Below are positions 34,604-47,200 of a stretch of 64,000 bases of DNA, one piece after another. The position numbers and the translations under genes are program-made. The notes under the pieces were generated by a model. It made no database searches, was not told where the DNA came from, and saw only the letters and a program-made list of their open reading frames with translations. This DNA is from Owenia fusiformis (lineage: Eukaryota; Annelida; Polychaeta; Sabellida; Oweniidae). The stretch covers positions 16,989,375-17,053,374 of the forward strand of contig CAIIXF020000005.1 in NCBI GenBank assembly GCA_903813345.2. Reading direction: 5' to 3'. Position 1 is the stretch's first letter; each line of letters opens with the position of its first letter.

Positions 34604-36345
34604 TAAACTTCTAAATATAGAGCCTATTAATTGCTTAGTTAATCTGTTAATATTATATCAAGCTAAATTGTAATAGTTTTATTTGTGCCTCTAGATATTA
34701 TAGAATCACTGTACTACATTGTGTATCCAAAATGTTATAAATTATCATTGCACGACCCACAGGTAAAATCACTATGCATGTACTGTACTCACCTCTTTGG
34801 ATTTCTTTGTGAAGCTTTATAGTTTAGGCGCAATATAATGTGGTTTAAATATTTATCTTGTTCAGCTTACTGCATGACCTGTTTACACCCATTGTGTGTC
34901 CTTTCTTCACATTGCATGTAAAATGTGAACCTACAGGGTGGGCCAATAAAAACTGGAACATTTATCTATTTATTCTATTCTCTTTATTTTTTCAGTTCAA
35001 TCCACAAAAATTCAGATATTGGTAAAATGATTATTTGTGAAAATGTTAGAGATAAAAATATGTATGTATGATTAATTTTGGCTTGACATGGTCATGATCT
35101 GTATAATGTGTGTGTCATGAAAAATTTCCAAATTGTCTCTGCTTGAGACATCACTGCTGAAAATACAGTATCTTTCATACCATACAATATGTACCCTTCA
35201 AATGGTTTTAACACAATTTCCATCAATTGAAGTGGCAACAAGGACTGTAGAGAGAAAATTTGAACATTTTTTTTTTCTGAGCTATCAGGTCAATATTTGG
35301 CTTAACATCTTCTTTGACATACCTATTTTCCTAAAATATTATGTACAAACTATAGTTTTGAAAAAAGAGAAAGTCAGTTAAGTCATATTATCCAAGGGAG
35401 GCATGTCTAGCTTCTCTTAGAGATAACTACATATGTATTAATTGATGGAAATTGTGTTGAGACCATTTGAAGGGCATATATTGTGTGGTATGAGATACAG
35501 TATTTTCAGCAATGATGTCTCAAGCAGAGAAAATTTGGAAATTTTTCATGACGCACTCAGTATACAGATCATGACCATGACAAGCCAAAATTAATCACAC
35601 ATACATATTTTTATCTTTAACATTTTCACAAATAATCATTTTACTTTATCTGAATTTTTGTGGATTGAACTGCAAAAATAAAGAGAATAAAATTAATAGA
35701 AAAATGTTCCAGTTTTTATTGGCCCACCCTGTACTTCAAAGTTGTTTTTAGTTTTGTGATATCTGGTTGTACCTTGGACACATATATAACACTCATTTAT
35801 CACTTATAAACACTTCACTACCATGTGGTTGAGACTGTTTTCACATTTTCACATATTTTGTCTAGACTTATTATATGATTCATGAAATGGTGTTCACATT
35901 TTCTGTATTCACATATTGCAAAATAGCCCTTACAGATTAATAAACTTTTTCCTCAATATCTTTTCATGTCAGGAGATACTTGAAAAATTTAAGGCACTTC
36001 TCAAGCTTTATAAATGAAGGTTAGCACACATTATTGTTTATTTTTATCCACTTAATATGGATGGAAAACTAAAAATGTATATGGAACTATTGAATTTATT
36101 GAAGGTATGATTGTAAAGTTCAACCTACTTAGGGAGGCTGTCTAGCTCATTATCTAGAAGTCCTTCAATATCGAGAAGTCCCTCATTATCTAGAAGTTAC
36201 TCATTCATTATCTAGAAGTCGGTCACCAAGTGCTGTCAGATGCTGGTCATCATCTCATATAGTGATTGCATTATATGGAGAGGTAGACTCATATTTTGAC
36301 TTTATGATTGCCTATGTCAAAAACTGCAAGTCATCCCTCCAGCTC
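34604..36345. repeat. diverged duplicated segment, copy B (contains a MITE)
   Basis: Collinear homologue of 30465-31660 interrupted by the 34934-35731 element. The last shared block is TGCCTATGTCAAAAACTGCA against TGCCCAGGTCAAATACCTGC in copy A. No coding potential is evident in either copy. They may be two copies of a larger unclassified repeat. Confidence 0.7.
34934..35731. mobile_element. 798-bp long-TIR (foldback) MITE, mariner-type ends
   Basis: CAGGGTGGGCCAATAAAAAC and GTTTTTATTGGCCCACCCTG are perfect inverted ends. Inverted similarity continues for roughly 300 bp on each side, leaving about 150-200 bp of unique centre. TA flanks both sides (34932-34933, 35732-35733). Copy A of the surrounding duplication keeps the empty TA at 31191. 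No transposase ORF is present. Confidence 0.88.
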
Positions 36346-37496
36346 CACAAATCCCTTCAAAGGCAGTTCTTCAAAATAAAAACATGAACAGTTGCTATGA
36401 AATTGAAAAATACAAATAATGCCAAACACTGCCTGGATTAAAGTGAACACTGTTTTTGATTTCGGTATATAGGCTTATAAGACCTACCGGTATATAAGTA
36501 ACTTTAGCCTACTTCCCCATGGCAATTTTTCTTTATTCTTTTTTGCTTTGAATATTAATGCCATAGCATAAACCATGGGCTTTCAATAGAATGCCCATGC
36601 ATTAACTAACAACTCATTATGCAACTATTCACCACTTAGAATTTCAAAATATTTATTTTGAAAATCTATTTTTATAACGAAGCCAATGAGAAAAAATGAG
36701 TTAAACTTGATTATTATTTAATGTAGTGGCGCAATTTCCTTGAAATTCACAGAAATGATTCCTAATGATCCAAAATATAGAAAAATGTAAAATATTCACA
36801 AAAATCTGTGGAAATAGATTGATAGATTTCATTTTTCACATAATATTTATATTACATGGTAAACATGATTTTGGTACTGGTTTGATTTTTATGGAAAAAA
36901 TTCTATATTGTATGTGGCTTAAATAATTGTACAATTGACACATTCTTTTATTATTGATCAGTGTAATTATTTATTTCATTCTTCAATCAACAGTAATGAC
37001 AAAATACATTTTATGCAGTAAGTAAAATATCACAATACTTTTAATCTTCTTTGTTCGGTTTGATAATGAAAACAGTTAATAAAAACTCAACTATATAAGT
37101 TTTACACAAAAAATATTTTCAAGATGGCCGCCCCTTTGTTTGCGGGAATTTTTCTCAAAAATTTGCTGTTTTTCATTTGAAACCAGTAATAAATATCATT
37201 ATTTGAAATTTTGGTAGTATACTCACAACATCTATCTATTTCATGTTTTTCACCCTGACTACATTGTGACATATGCACGGGTGTTAAAACACGAATATAC
37301 TATGAGCACATGCTTTGAGGATCCACGTTGTTTGAACCTACCGCCGAGCACACTTATACATTAAGACCCGTTACACAGTCATGATACCGCCGAGCAAGCT
37401 CATTGCATCATCGGGTCTGCTTTACCCCCGTGATATGTATACAGATTAAGGAATATAGTGTTCTTTGGGATTTCCTTGTGGAGTTGATGATTTCTT

Positions 37497-37955
37497 GTTA
37501 TAACTTCATTTGACATGCTTGTTAACATCATTTGACATGCTTGTTAACTTCATTTGACCTGTTAGTTAACTTTATTTCACATGCTTGTTAAGATCATTTG
37601 ACATGTTTGTAACTTCAGTTGACATGTTTGGTTAAACATCATTTGACATGTTTGTTAACTTCATTTGACATGATTGTTTACATCATTTGACATGTTTGTT
37701 AACGTCATTGGACATTTTTGTTTAAACATCATTTGACATGCTTGTTAACATCATTTGACATGTTTGTTAACTTCATTTGACATGTTTGTTAACTTCATTT
37801 GATACGCTTGTTAGCATCATTTGACATGCTTGTTAACTTCATTTGACATGTTTGTTAACTTCATTTGATATGCTTGTTAGCATCATTTGACATGCTTGTT
37901 AACATCATTGGACTTGCTTGTTTACATCATTGGCCATGTTTGTTGACATCATTAT
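37497..37955. repeat. minisatellite, about 20 copies of a 22-23 bp unit
   Basis: Direct repeats of TCATTTGACATGCTTGTTAAC and variants (CATGTTTG, ACATCATT or ACTTCATT). Unit length varies by 1-2 bases and copies differ at a few positions. No spacer-like unique sequence lies between units, so this is not a CRISPR array. No gene is nearby. Confidence 0.9.
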
Positions 37956-38484
37956 TGTTGGTTACTCCAAATGAACTTCAGAAAAATAACAGAGCTTCTC
38001 CTATTCATTTAGTTAATCATTTTACTGTCAACATTTTGAAAACATGATTTGGAAGATAAGTTCAATGAAGAATACTATCGATTATAAATGTTCTTGATCA
38101 ATCTGAGACCAATGTATTGCCTAGAAAATTAAATAAACATTTTTCTAATCTGTGTGACTAGATCATTCTTTTATTTTATGTTGTTGATACATCTATGCTA
38201 TAATTCCAGTTTCTTAACATTTAATCAATGAAAAACCAGTTGTTCAAGTGAAATTGATCATAAATCACATGTTCTATAATTTATTACAGCATAATATCAA
38301 TACTAGAGAAAAAGCAGAATATTTATGATATTTCTACTGTGTAATATTATGAGGTTATTAAACCATTGCAGTTATGCTTGAGTTGGCAGGTCAAGGTTCT
38401 AATGAAATAATGACAAAAATAAAGTGTAGAGCGAAGTATATTTATTTGAGGTATGTTGAAAAATTAATTAATTATCTTCTCTCA

Positions 38485-38571
38485 TGCCTGGGTCACATTT
38501 GCTCTGATTTATTGGCTTGCTCAATCAAACAGGCACGGCTGATGGATCGGAGCAGATGTGACTCCAGCACG
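38485..38571. repeat. relative of the ATGCCTGGGTCACATTTGCT MITE
   Basis: ATGCCTGGGTCACATTTGCT at the left and GAGCAGATGTGACTCCAGCA at the right are imperfect inverted ends, 87 bp in all. Its ends match the element at 32802-32943 but the interior differs. TA flanks are not evident. Confidence 0.6.
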
Positions 38572-38688
38572 CAGAAAAACTTGAATATTCAGATAACAGA
38601 ACCAGTTGCTTTTACAATTTGTCAGTTCTTATTGACAAATCACTCAGCATTGGTCGAGCTCATGTTATGTTCCATACAATACAAATAG

Positions 38689-39159
38689 CAGACCTGCCAA
38701 CCTCCCGTTTTTTACGGGAATCTCACGTAAAACCTTTGTTTTTCCGTAAAAAATACCGTTCTCTCTCATTAACGCTCCCGTAAACTCCCATTATCACTCC
38801 CGTAAACTCCCATACTGTACACTGGCGGATCTGGGGGGGGGGGGGGCCCAGAAAAAAAAAATTTTGGGACCAAAAAAGGCCTTAAGGCCCCAAAAAGTGG
38901 GCCTTTTTGGTCATTATTGGGCCTTCTATGGACCTATTTTTTAATTTCAGGCCAAATTTTGAAGAAAATAGGCCCCGTTCTTTTCAAAATCTACCGAGAA
39001 TCTATCGTAAAAACTACCATTTTTATAAAAAATCTACCGAAAAACTACTACATTTTACGGAAGTTTTTTAACTTCCAAAAAAACTACTATATTTTGGAAA
39101 AATATCTTGTAAAAGAACCACAATTTTGTAGAAATCTTCATTTTAGGTTGGCAAGTCTG
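38689..39159. mobile_element. 471-bp hAT-like MITE (CAGACCTGCCAACCT ends)
   Basis: CAGACCTGCCAACCT and AGGTTGGCAAGTCTG are 15-bp inverted ends with one mismatch. CAAATAG occurs directly before (38682-38688) and directly after (39160-39166), a 7-bp direct repeat close to the 8 bp expected for hAT. The CAGxxxTGCCAAC terminus is typical of hAT-type MITEs. The interior has a G-run and AAAACTACTA repeats, with no transposase. Confidence 0.72.
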
Positions 39160-40747
39160 CAAATAGACATAGTGTAAATAGAGGATATCAAGAATCCTAT
39201 GATTTATTAGTAATATATTTTTATCATGCAATATTATCAATATCCATATTTGGAAAAAGATATCATGAATAAATCATAGAATGACCTTTTTATTACTTCA
39301 CATCTTATGGTTTGATTTAGTGAAACATTTTCTACTGAATGCAAATACTGTTTTTATTTCAAACAAAATATAGATAAGCGCTCAATCATCTGCAGGAAAT
39401 GTACATTTTATATTTGTATAATCTAAATCAAGAGAGGAGTACTGGATTGACTGTCTTTGCATACCTGAATGCAACTTTAGGCAAAAGAATTGTCTGGTAT
39501 CATGGTGTCATGATTTTCCTCATACATGTATTTGGAGGAAATATGCTTATTGGTGAATAATTTAACACAAAATTTCACCACTTTTTCATTTTCAAATATT
39601 ATTGTTTGAAATTTTGCTAGAATACTCACAACATATATCTATTTCACAAATATTCTGTGTTTTTATCACCCTGACCCCCAGGGGCTGTATATTGGGGTTG
39701 GGAACAGGAATCATTAATTTATAGTATAGCTTTATTATACTCAAATGGAAGGCAATTTAGAGGAGATTTCAAATATGGTATCGTTTTTCTGATTTGGCCT
39801 CTGGCAAAATTCAAAATGGCCACCCTAATTTGGGAATTTGCAATAATTTTCTGATCTCTCCAAGGTATAGCACCATTATACTAAAGCACTATTATCAAAT
39901 TAAAGGAATTTTAGAGTAGATTACATTTATGGTATTGTTTTACAGATTTGTGCCTTAGAAAATTCGAAATGGCTGCCGAGAGCAGGAATTTTATATTACT
40001 TATTATTCCATAGTAAGCATGATATTCATAGATAACATGTCAAAATAAAAACGGTATTTTTGTAATCAGTGGTAAAATATGATATTTTTGACAAATTTTT
40101 ACTCAACCATAGCATACGGTGTTTAAGCCATGATGTATGCTATGAATTATGGATTTTTGCTACTTCAGACTCAAAACGAGGCAAATTCGTTACGCTCGCT
40201 CGTGCAGATATCATTCACCATTACTGGATAAAAATCATATCACTCATTAATCATAGGATATCCTCTATTAATATCTACATATTTAATCAAGGGAAGAGTA
40301 AATGGTACATTGTGACATATACAGATTCATGAATGAAGTGTTCATTTGGATTTGCTACTCCGTGGAGTTGCTGGTTTTAGTTCAATTGCACTTGAGTTCT
40401 TCTGAGAAAATTAATTTCATCAAGGGTGCATTAACTTTACATGGTGACATACCTGATGGTATCCCTACGCTAAGTCAATGGTTAATGATGTATGTCCCAT
40501 GTTGAGTCAATGCACCCTTGCTTAAATCCTCATTTTCTCAGAACTCATAAGTTGATTGTGTCTCAACTAGCAGATTCACGTGGATAGTATTGCTATTTTC
40601 AAAAGTAAGAAAAGGGGTTCTTCAACAGGACATTAAGTTTGGGTTTCTATTGTCACTCATATTCTATGTGATCCATAGTATTGTGATAGCAGTTGTATTA
40701 CACTCATAATCGCATGTTGTGATATCAATCTAAAAAGGATCTAGGAT

Positions 40748-41135
40748 TGTTTCAATTTTAGAATATTTCTGGCTCATGTCATTCCTTTTCATGTCTTTTT
40801 TCTTTAAATACCCAAAATGCACACTTTATTTCAGCAAAACTAAAGATTTTTACAATAATGTTTTATTTTTTTTATGTTTTATGATTCTAATATGGAAATA
40901 AAATAACCTTAAAATTTTTTTTATTTCTCTATAAGGATGGTTACCATCCTTATTATTTGGGAGAATTTAAACATTTTTTACTCATTTTTTCACTTTGAAT
41001 CCATTATAACTTCACCAATTTATACCATATCGTGAACCTTTTGGGAGATATTGTATTTGAGATTGTGAGGAATATATTGGTAGGTCAATTGTACACATTG
41101 CTTGTAATTTTGTCACCCCCATAGATCTGCCTTTA
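40748..41135. repeat. dispersed repeat, copy 2 (paralogue at 13838-14060)
   Basis: Homologous to the intronic copy at 13838, but about 160 bp (about 40788-40946) is present here after TCATTCCTT and absent there. The inserted part is AT-rich with CATCCTT at its end. It could be a small insertion here or a deletion in the other copy. Confidence 0.55.
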
Positions 41136-41527
41136 ACTAATATCACCACTCATTTGCTTAATTCATATGTCATTTTTAGCGTCTTTATTAGATATTTTCA
41201 ATTCAATTCAAGGGGTACTGAGTCTAGTTTTTTCAAATACACGAGTTCTTGTGAATTTGTTCCATCGTAAAGACATATAACTCCCCCCCTCCATCCACTC
41301 CCCCTCCATCCAATATTAATTTATTTCGATTTTTTTTGTATAATGCATGGAAACTAACTTTAAAAATAATGAAGGACCCACGGTCCTATGCTCACACAGT
41401 TTGGAACCTTCAGAGGAATTTATATCCTGACTTTCAAACAAAAATATTGATTTGGATTTGTAGTCTCGAACTTTGAGAAACTTAGATAGCATAGTTGTGT
41501 GACCTAGTTTGATGACCTTTGACCTTG

Positions 41528-42373
41528 AAAATTTTACTTATTCAGAGCTCAGTAAGGTCTTTTGTGATTAAGCTGACCAAAATTTACATCCAAAAATCAA
41601 TTTGAAAAATCAACTTTTTTGACCTTTCGAAGGTCACTGAAGGTCAAGTAAAGGTCAAATCCTAAAACTAATGTCAGATTTGAACTCCTGACAACTTGTA
41701 GATGATTTTAAAAAAAAAATTTGGTCAAATTGAAGCAAGTTGAAAAATAACTTATTTTTACTGTTTTTTGACGTCAAATATCTCAAAAACTAAAAAATTT
41801 GATGCTGACATATATTGAGAAATATGTAGGTAATGCTTAAATCTATTAATGATGTAATATATTGCAGGAAATGATCAAGTATAAGGCAAACTTTAAGAAT
41901 CTTGTCAATCACAAAACCTGTCATTGACTTTATACATGAGAAAGTTTCCAGAAAATGACAAGTCCTACTTTTTTTCAAATTTTATAGAGTAAACACCAAA
42001 AACCGTAATTCCAAGAGCTTTGAAATCTTCAGAGGACATAAGTTGCATATATACCAACTTCTAAAAGTTATTTGAAAGTTCTACTTCAACAAAGTGTCTA
42101 GTATTTACAGAAAATTTGACTTTTTGACGTCAAAATCCGCAATTTCTCGGAAATCGGGCGAACTTGGGAAATGGCGATGATAGGTCAAATAGGCATTATG
42201 GATATGCATAAAATGAATGTGGATATGACTCAATCCGAATAGCAGTTTTAATTTGTGCGGCCAATGTTGACGGACGGATGGACCAATGGACGGACAGACC
42301 AACGGACGGACGGACCAACGGACGGACGGACGGACGCCTGGTCAATCCCATAGGCTCACTGTGTGAGCCAAAA
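41528..42373. repeat. left arm of a large inverted repeat
   Basis: Inverted homologue of 44724-45500. Landmarks are CAGAGCTCAGTAAGGTCTTT, TTGACGTCAAAATC, GGCATTATGGATATGCATAA, a GGAC/GGACC microsatellite and the palindromic end GCTCACTGTGTGAGCC. The arms are about 0.8 kb with indels. This copy ends at a non-coding boundary downstream of the RTK gene. Confidence 0.8.
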
Positions 42374-44259
42374 AGTGAGCAATGTCTATGTCCCTTATAC
42401 CTATTTATTACAGATCGTGTAGAACATTGTTGCCTGATTTATGGCAAAAACATTGACTTTTGCACGTTGGTGATAATGCGTCTTTTTAATAGATCTCATA
42501 TCTTAGAAGCGTATCAGTTCAAAAAAAAAATACTAGAAGACCTAACATATTTTGCCATGCACTGCGCCTATTCATTTGGCAATTCAGTTGTAATTTTCTC
42601 TTGAAAAATTCTCTTCCAAATTTGTTGAGTTTTCTTGCAGAAATCGCCTACTCCCCCTCCATCCATTTTGTACGATCACCAGGCGTGTATTCATAGGAAT
42701 TAATATTTCAAAAGTTTCTTTATCTCAAACTACAGTAAAACCTTTCCGATTGAACACCTTCCTTTATAGAACACCTTTCGACATGGAACAATTTTCAAAA
42801 AAACAAATATTTTTCCATTGACTCTATGATGCCATTTGAATTAAGTAAATAATTTTAACTATCATTATTAGCCTCATTACAGACTTGAGGTTGACGTATT
42901 TTGAAGGACATAATAAGTATTTAAAAGACTTATGTAATGCAAGTACATTTCTGTATTCATACTTTTACATTCATATCTACTCTACACATGAAAGATGCTT
43001 TGATTTATTTTAATAAATACAGTAAAACCTGTGTAGGTGGAAAACTGTTGGTACCTCTAAAAAGTGTTCCACTTACTGAGGTGCTCCACTTTACAGTTTT
43101 TAAATAAAATTGACATTGACATGTAAAGGTTAGTCACCGAGGTCTTAATGGCAATTGACATGTTAGGCAGACCTTCGTTGCAATATCTTCATTAGTTCAA
43201 TGAGAACCATGAAGTTCTAGGTTTACATTGATTACATGTTTTACAGGTTTACAGTGATTACTTGTATCCTATTTACAAAATATGACTAGATATACTGAAG
43301 GTAGTATGGTGTTTGATTTGAGCAACTATTTGTTCAAGTTATTATAAATTGTCTTTGATTTTAGTGACTACAATAACAGTCATACAGTCAGTGCAATACT
43401 CTAGTTAACAGTTACTGTGAGTCAGTGGAATAACAGTCAATGCAATGTTTGTATTTATCGGATTGATGTTGTCTCTTTAATATATTTATTGTACAATATG
43501 TTTTTGGATTATAGTCTTCCAGAATTGATGAAAGTTAAGATTTTAAATGTGTGTCCTTAATATTTCCAGGAGGTCTTTATACCAAGGGTCCCGCGAGCGC
43601 TCGAGTGCTTGATCACTCGAGTAATTCACCTCCGATACGAGCTGTATCGATACATAAAATGAATATCTGTCATATCGTTTCTTGACCAGAAGTCCCTTCT
43701 TACTTACCCAATGGAAGTGAAAAACTCAGAGCGTAGAGATGGCAACAGTCATAGTTACGTATCTTGCTTGCCACCTTGACGTTTGCCCCGCTAGTTCCGG
43801 AATACCACACGTCGTTAAGGCCAGGGTGCATGTTGGAATTTTTTTGCAATTTTGAAAAGTAAACCAGTGAATATTCTAGTTATTCAAACATTCTGAAGAA
43901 TTAACAACCCTTAATTAATAGTCTAGGTACACTAATACATATTTTCTGCAAGAATGAAAGATGTAGATGATATGTGGAATGAGTTATGTTTATCTGAAAA
44001 TAGCACATGGTCATGAAATTTCATCAAATTGCACCCTGACCTTAAGATGTTTTAATCAATGTTAGCATATTTTACACCTTTCTTTGACGTGATGTGAAAT
44101 AAATGTAATCCGGCTGAAGTACTTCCGGCTTTACAAGTTTGAAAAATTAGAATAAAGTTCAGTTTTACTTCAATTTACGCTGTATCATTGTATCGTATCT
44201 TGAGGTCAGTATTGTAGATACGTATCGATTTTAATTTTTCGTATCGTGGTACCCGTACT
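42374..44259 (-). other. RTK 3' flank and likely 3' UTR
   Basis: Sequence beyond the RTK stop codon. Pogo-like fragments (CAGTAAAACCTTTCC near 42733; CAGTAAAACCTGTGTAGG near 43020) and a region of GTATCGAT-type inverted motifs (about 43575-44250) are visible. CTCGAGTG/CACTCGAG forms a small palindrome near 43610. A candidate AATAAA for the - strand is at about 43486 (TTTATT on +); others exist, so the 3' end is uncertain. Confidence 0.4.
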
Positions 44260-47200
44260 TTATACAGTACTCTCTGCCTGTTTTCCCACATCCCACCATT
44301 CTAAGTCACCATCAATATGTTCATCATCATCATTATCCTCACTCTGGTGTTCAACAACCTTTTCTCCATCATTCAGACTATGAAATGTCACATAATTTAT
44401 ATTAGTTGTGTGACTTTTTTTATGATCCCATTGATCAGGATTGAATGCATTGATTCTAATGTTATTATCCATTGGATGTAGATTATGACTGGGGTGTCTG
44501 ACACTAGAGTATGATACTGTCACATCTTTTGTGTTTTCCCCAAGATTGGTATTATAGTTGTATTTGGGTTCCCAAGGCTTGTTTGGACAGGTATGGTGGA
44601 TGGCAGGTATTGTATCTGCTGAGCCCTCTGTTCCCCCACTTTGGCTGAAATAAATTGAAAAACAATTGAACCCAAACGAATAAATCATGTAAATATTGAC
44701 CTGTATTATTGTTGTTGTTTTTATTGGCTCACACAGTGAGCCTATGGGATCGACCAGGCATCCGTCCATCCGTTGCCCCGTCCGTCCGTCCGTTGGTCCA
44801 TCCGTCCGTTGGTCCGTCCGTCAACATTGGCCGCACAAATTAAAACTGCTATTCGGATTGAGTCATATCCACATTCATTTTATGTATATCCATAATGCCT
44901 ATTTGACCTATCATCGCCATTTCCCAAGTTCGCCCGGTTTTCGAGAAATTGGGGATTTTGACGTCAAAATGTCAAATTTTCTGTAAATACTAGACACTTT
45001 GTTGAAGTAGAACTTTCAAATAACTTTTAGTAGTTGCTGTATATGCAACTTATGTCCTCTGAAGATTTCAAAGCTCTTGGAATTACAGTTTTTGGTGTTT
45101 ACTCTATAAAATTTGACAAAAACTAGGACTTCGTCATTTTCAGGAAACTTTCTCATGTATAAAGTCAATAGCAGGTTTTGTGATTGACAAGTTTCTCAAA
45201 GTTTGCCTTATACTCGATCATTTCTTGCAATGAATTACATCATTACTAGATTTAAGCATTCTCTACATATTGCTCAACATATGTCAGCATCAAATTTTTA
45301 CTGTTTTTGAGATAGTTGATGTCAAAAAACAGTAAAAATAAGTTATTTTTCAACTTGCTTCAAGTTGCCAGGAGTTCAAATCTGACATTAGTTTTAGGAT
45401 TTGACCTTTACTTAAGTTGATTTTTCAAATTGATTTTTGGATGTTAATTTTGGTCAGCTTTAAAGACCTTACTGAGCTCTGAATTTGTAAAATTTTGAAA
45501 TGAAAAATACGAAATATAGACTGAGTTCAGCTAAATATAATGAAAGCTTTTAAAAGAATGGGACCTCAAAAGCCATCTAGCTTCAAAATTTGGACACCAA
45601 AATGCCTAGGTCAAAATCTAGGTCAAATTCAAAGTTTTTCCTTATTTTTGCTATTCTGACACTACAGATTAATTATATTCTTCGAAATTTTGTATGCATG
45701 TAGCCAAGAGTGTGCTTATAGTGTTAGCTTTTTGCCGTCAGAAAGTATTTTGCCCCACTTTTGAGATATGGTGTCCGAAAAGTAGGTCAAAATAAAAAAT
45801 TCTCCAAATTTAACGTGTGAGTTATGAACTAAGTATAGAATTTTCTCAGGAATCCGAATCTGCAAACCAAATTTCGATCCGACTTCCAGTTCGGAAGTTA
45901 TGACATTTTGAAAGCTCAAAAATCGCTAAATTTGGTGCCCCATGTTATGTCAATGGGAAAAAAGATTTTTTTGAAGTGTAAAATACGAGATATAGACTAA
46001 GCACAGCTTAAAATAATGAAAGCCTATGAAAGAAGGGAACCTCGAAGGCTACCTAACTTCAAAATTTGGACACCAAAATACCTAGGTCAAAATCTAGGTC
46101 AAATTCATAGTTTATCCTTATTATTGCGATTCTGACACTACACTTTAATTATATTCCTCGAAATTGTGTATACATGTAGCCAAGAGTGTGGTTATAGCGT
46201 TAGCCTTTTGCCGTCAGAAAGTATTTTGACCCACTTTTGAGATACGGTGTCCGAAAAGTAGGTCAAAATAAAAAGTTCTCCAAATTTAACGTTTGAGTTA
46301 TGAATTAAGAATAGAATTTTCTCAGAAATCCGAATCTGCAAACCAAATTTCGATTCGACTTCCGGTTCCGAAGTTATGGAGTGTCCGAAAAGTAGGTCAA
46401 AATAAAAATTCGCCAAATTTAACGTATGAGTTATGAATTAGGAGTAGAATTTTGTCAGGAATCCGAATCTGCAAATTAAATTTCGATCCGACTTCCGGTT
46501 CGGAAGTTATGGCGTTTTGAAATTTCAAGAAAAATCGATCTGATGGTATCCTGATAAAAAGTCAAGAGTAGAGAAGAAAATATTGAAAAATGCATCCATC
46601 CTTCCTTTCTGATCCTATCCTATCCTTCCTATCTACCCTTGCTTCGTATCCTCTCCTTCCTATCCTTCCTATTCTATCCCTTCTTCCTATTCTATTCTAT
46701 CCTTCTTTCCTATTCTATCCTATTATTCCTTCCTATTCTATCCTATCCTTCGTTCTTTTTTCATCCATCCATCCATCTTTTGCTGGATGACTTAGCTTAT
46801 TTTGGATGACTTGGCTTATTCTGGATGACTCGGCTAAAAAAAGTCTAGATCTGGAGTCTGAAATTGAACTCGTTCAATTTCCAAAATCTAGTTTTATATA
46901 CTATTGTAATTAGAAAACTTTGAACACTGACTTGTATTTTTCTTGGAATAAAACTGTCAAAACATAAAATTGTGATCCTCAAAAGAATAAATCAACTTTT
47001 TAAGATTTTTAAAATTGTGTCAATGGGAAATTAGCCTGAAATCATTGGAAATTAAACACAAGAAAATAACCTTTAAAATCAAATTCAAATATGGCATCAA
47101 ACAGAACAAAATTTTCATTCTAATGTTAGGATTTTGCAAATCTTCTAAAATCTATTTAAAATGAGACCTCTATGAGATTTCAAAGCTATATAGTAAAGCC

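Larger units (their letters stand above)
26687..44259. other. gene-poor repeat block between ZIP and RTK
   Basis: I find no exon with conserved protein similarity in about 17.5 kb. The block contains a dispersed repeat near 26890-27060 (AACGAAGTTTGGAGGGATAT with a CCGTCCATCCGTCTGTCC stretch), a 1.18-kb TIR element, diverged duplications, several MITEs, a 22-bp tandem array and one arm of a large inverted repeat, listed separately. It must also contain the ZIP promoter and the RTK 3' UTR. Confidence 0.6.

Noticed and set aside
37497-37955. CRISPR-like direct repeats
   Set aside because: Units are contiguous and variable with no unique spacers, and the genome is metazoan.
44645-44769. Upstream extension of the last RTK exon ORF
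   Set aside because: A good acceptor at 44645-44646 joins in phase with the exon at 47387; the extension reads into the dispersed repeat.
44820-46416. Small - and + strand ORFs in the inverted and tandem repeats
   Set aside because: The same peptides recur because the DNA is repeated; no codon conservation or known domain is seen.
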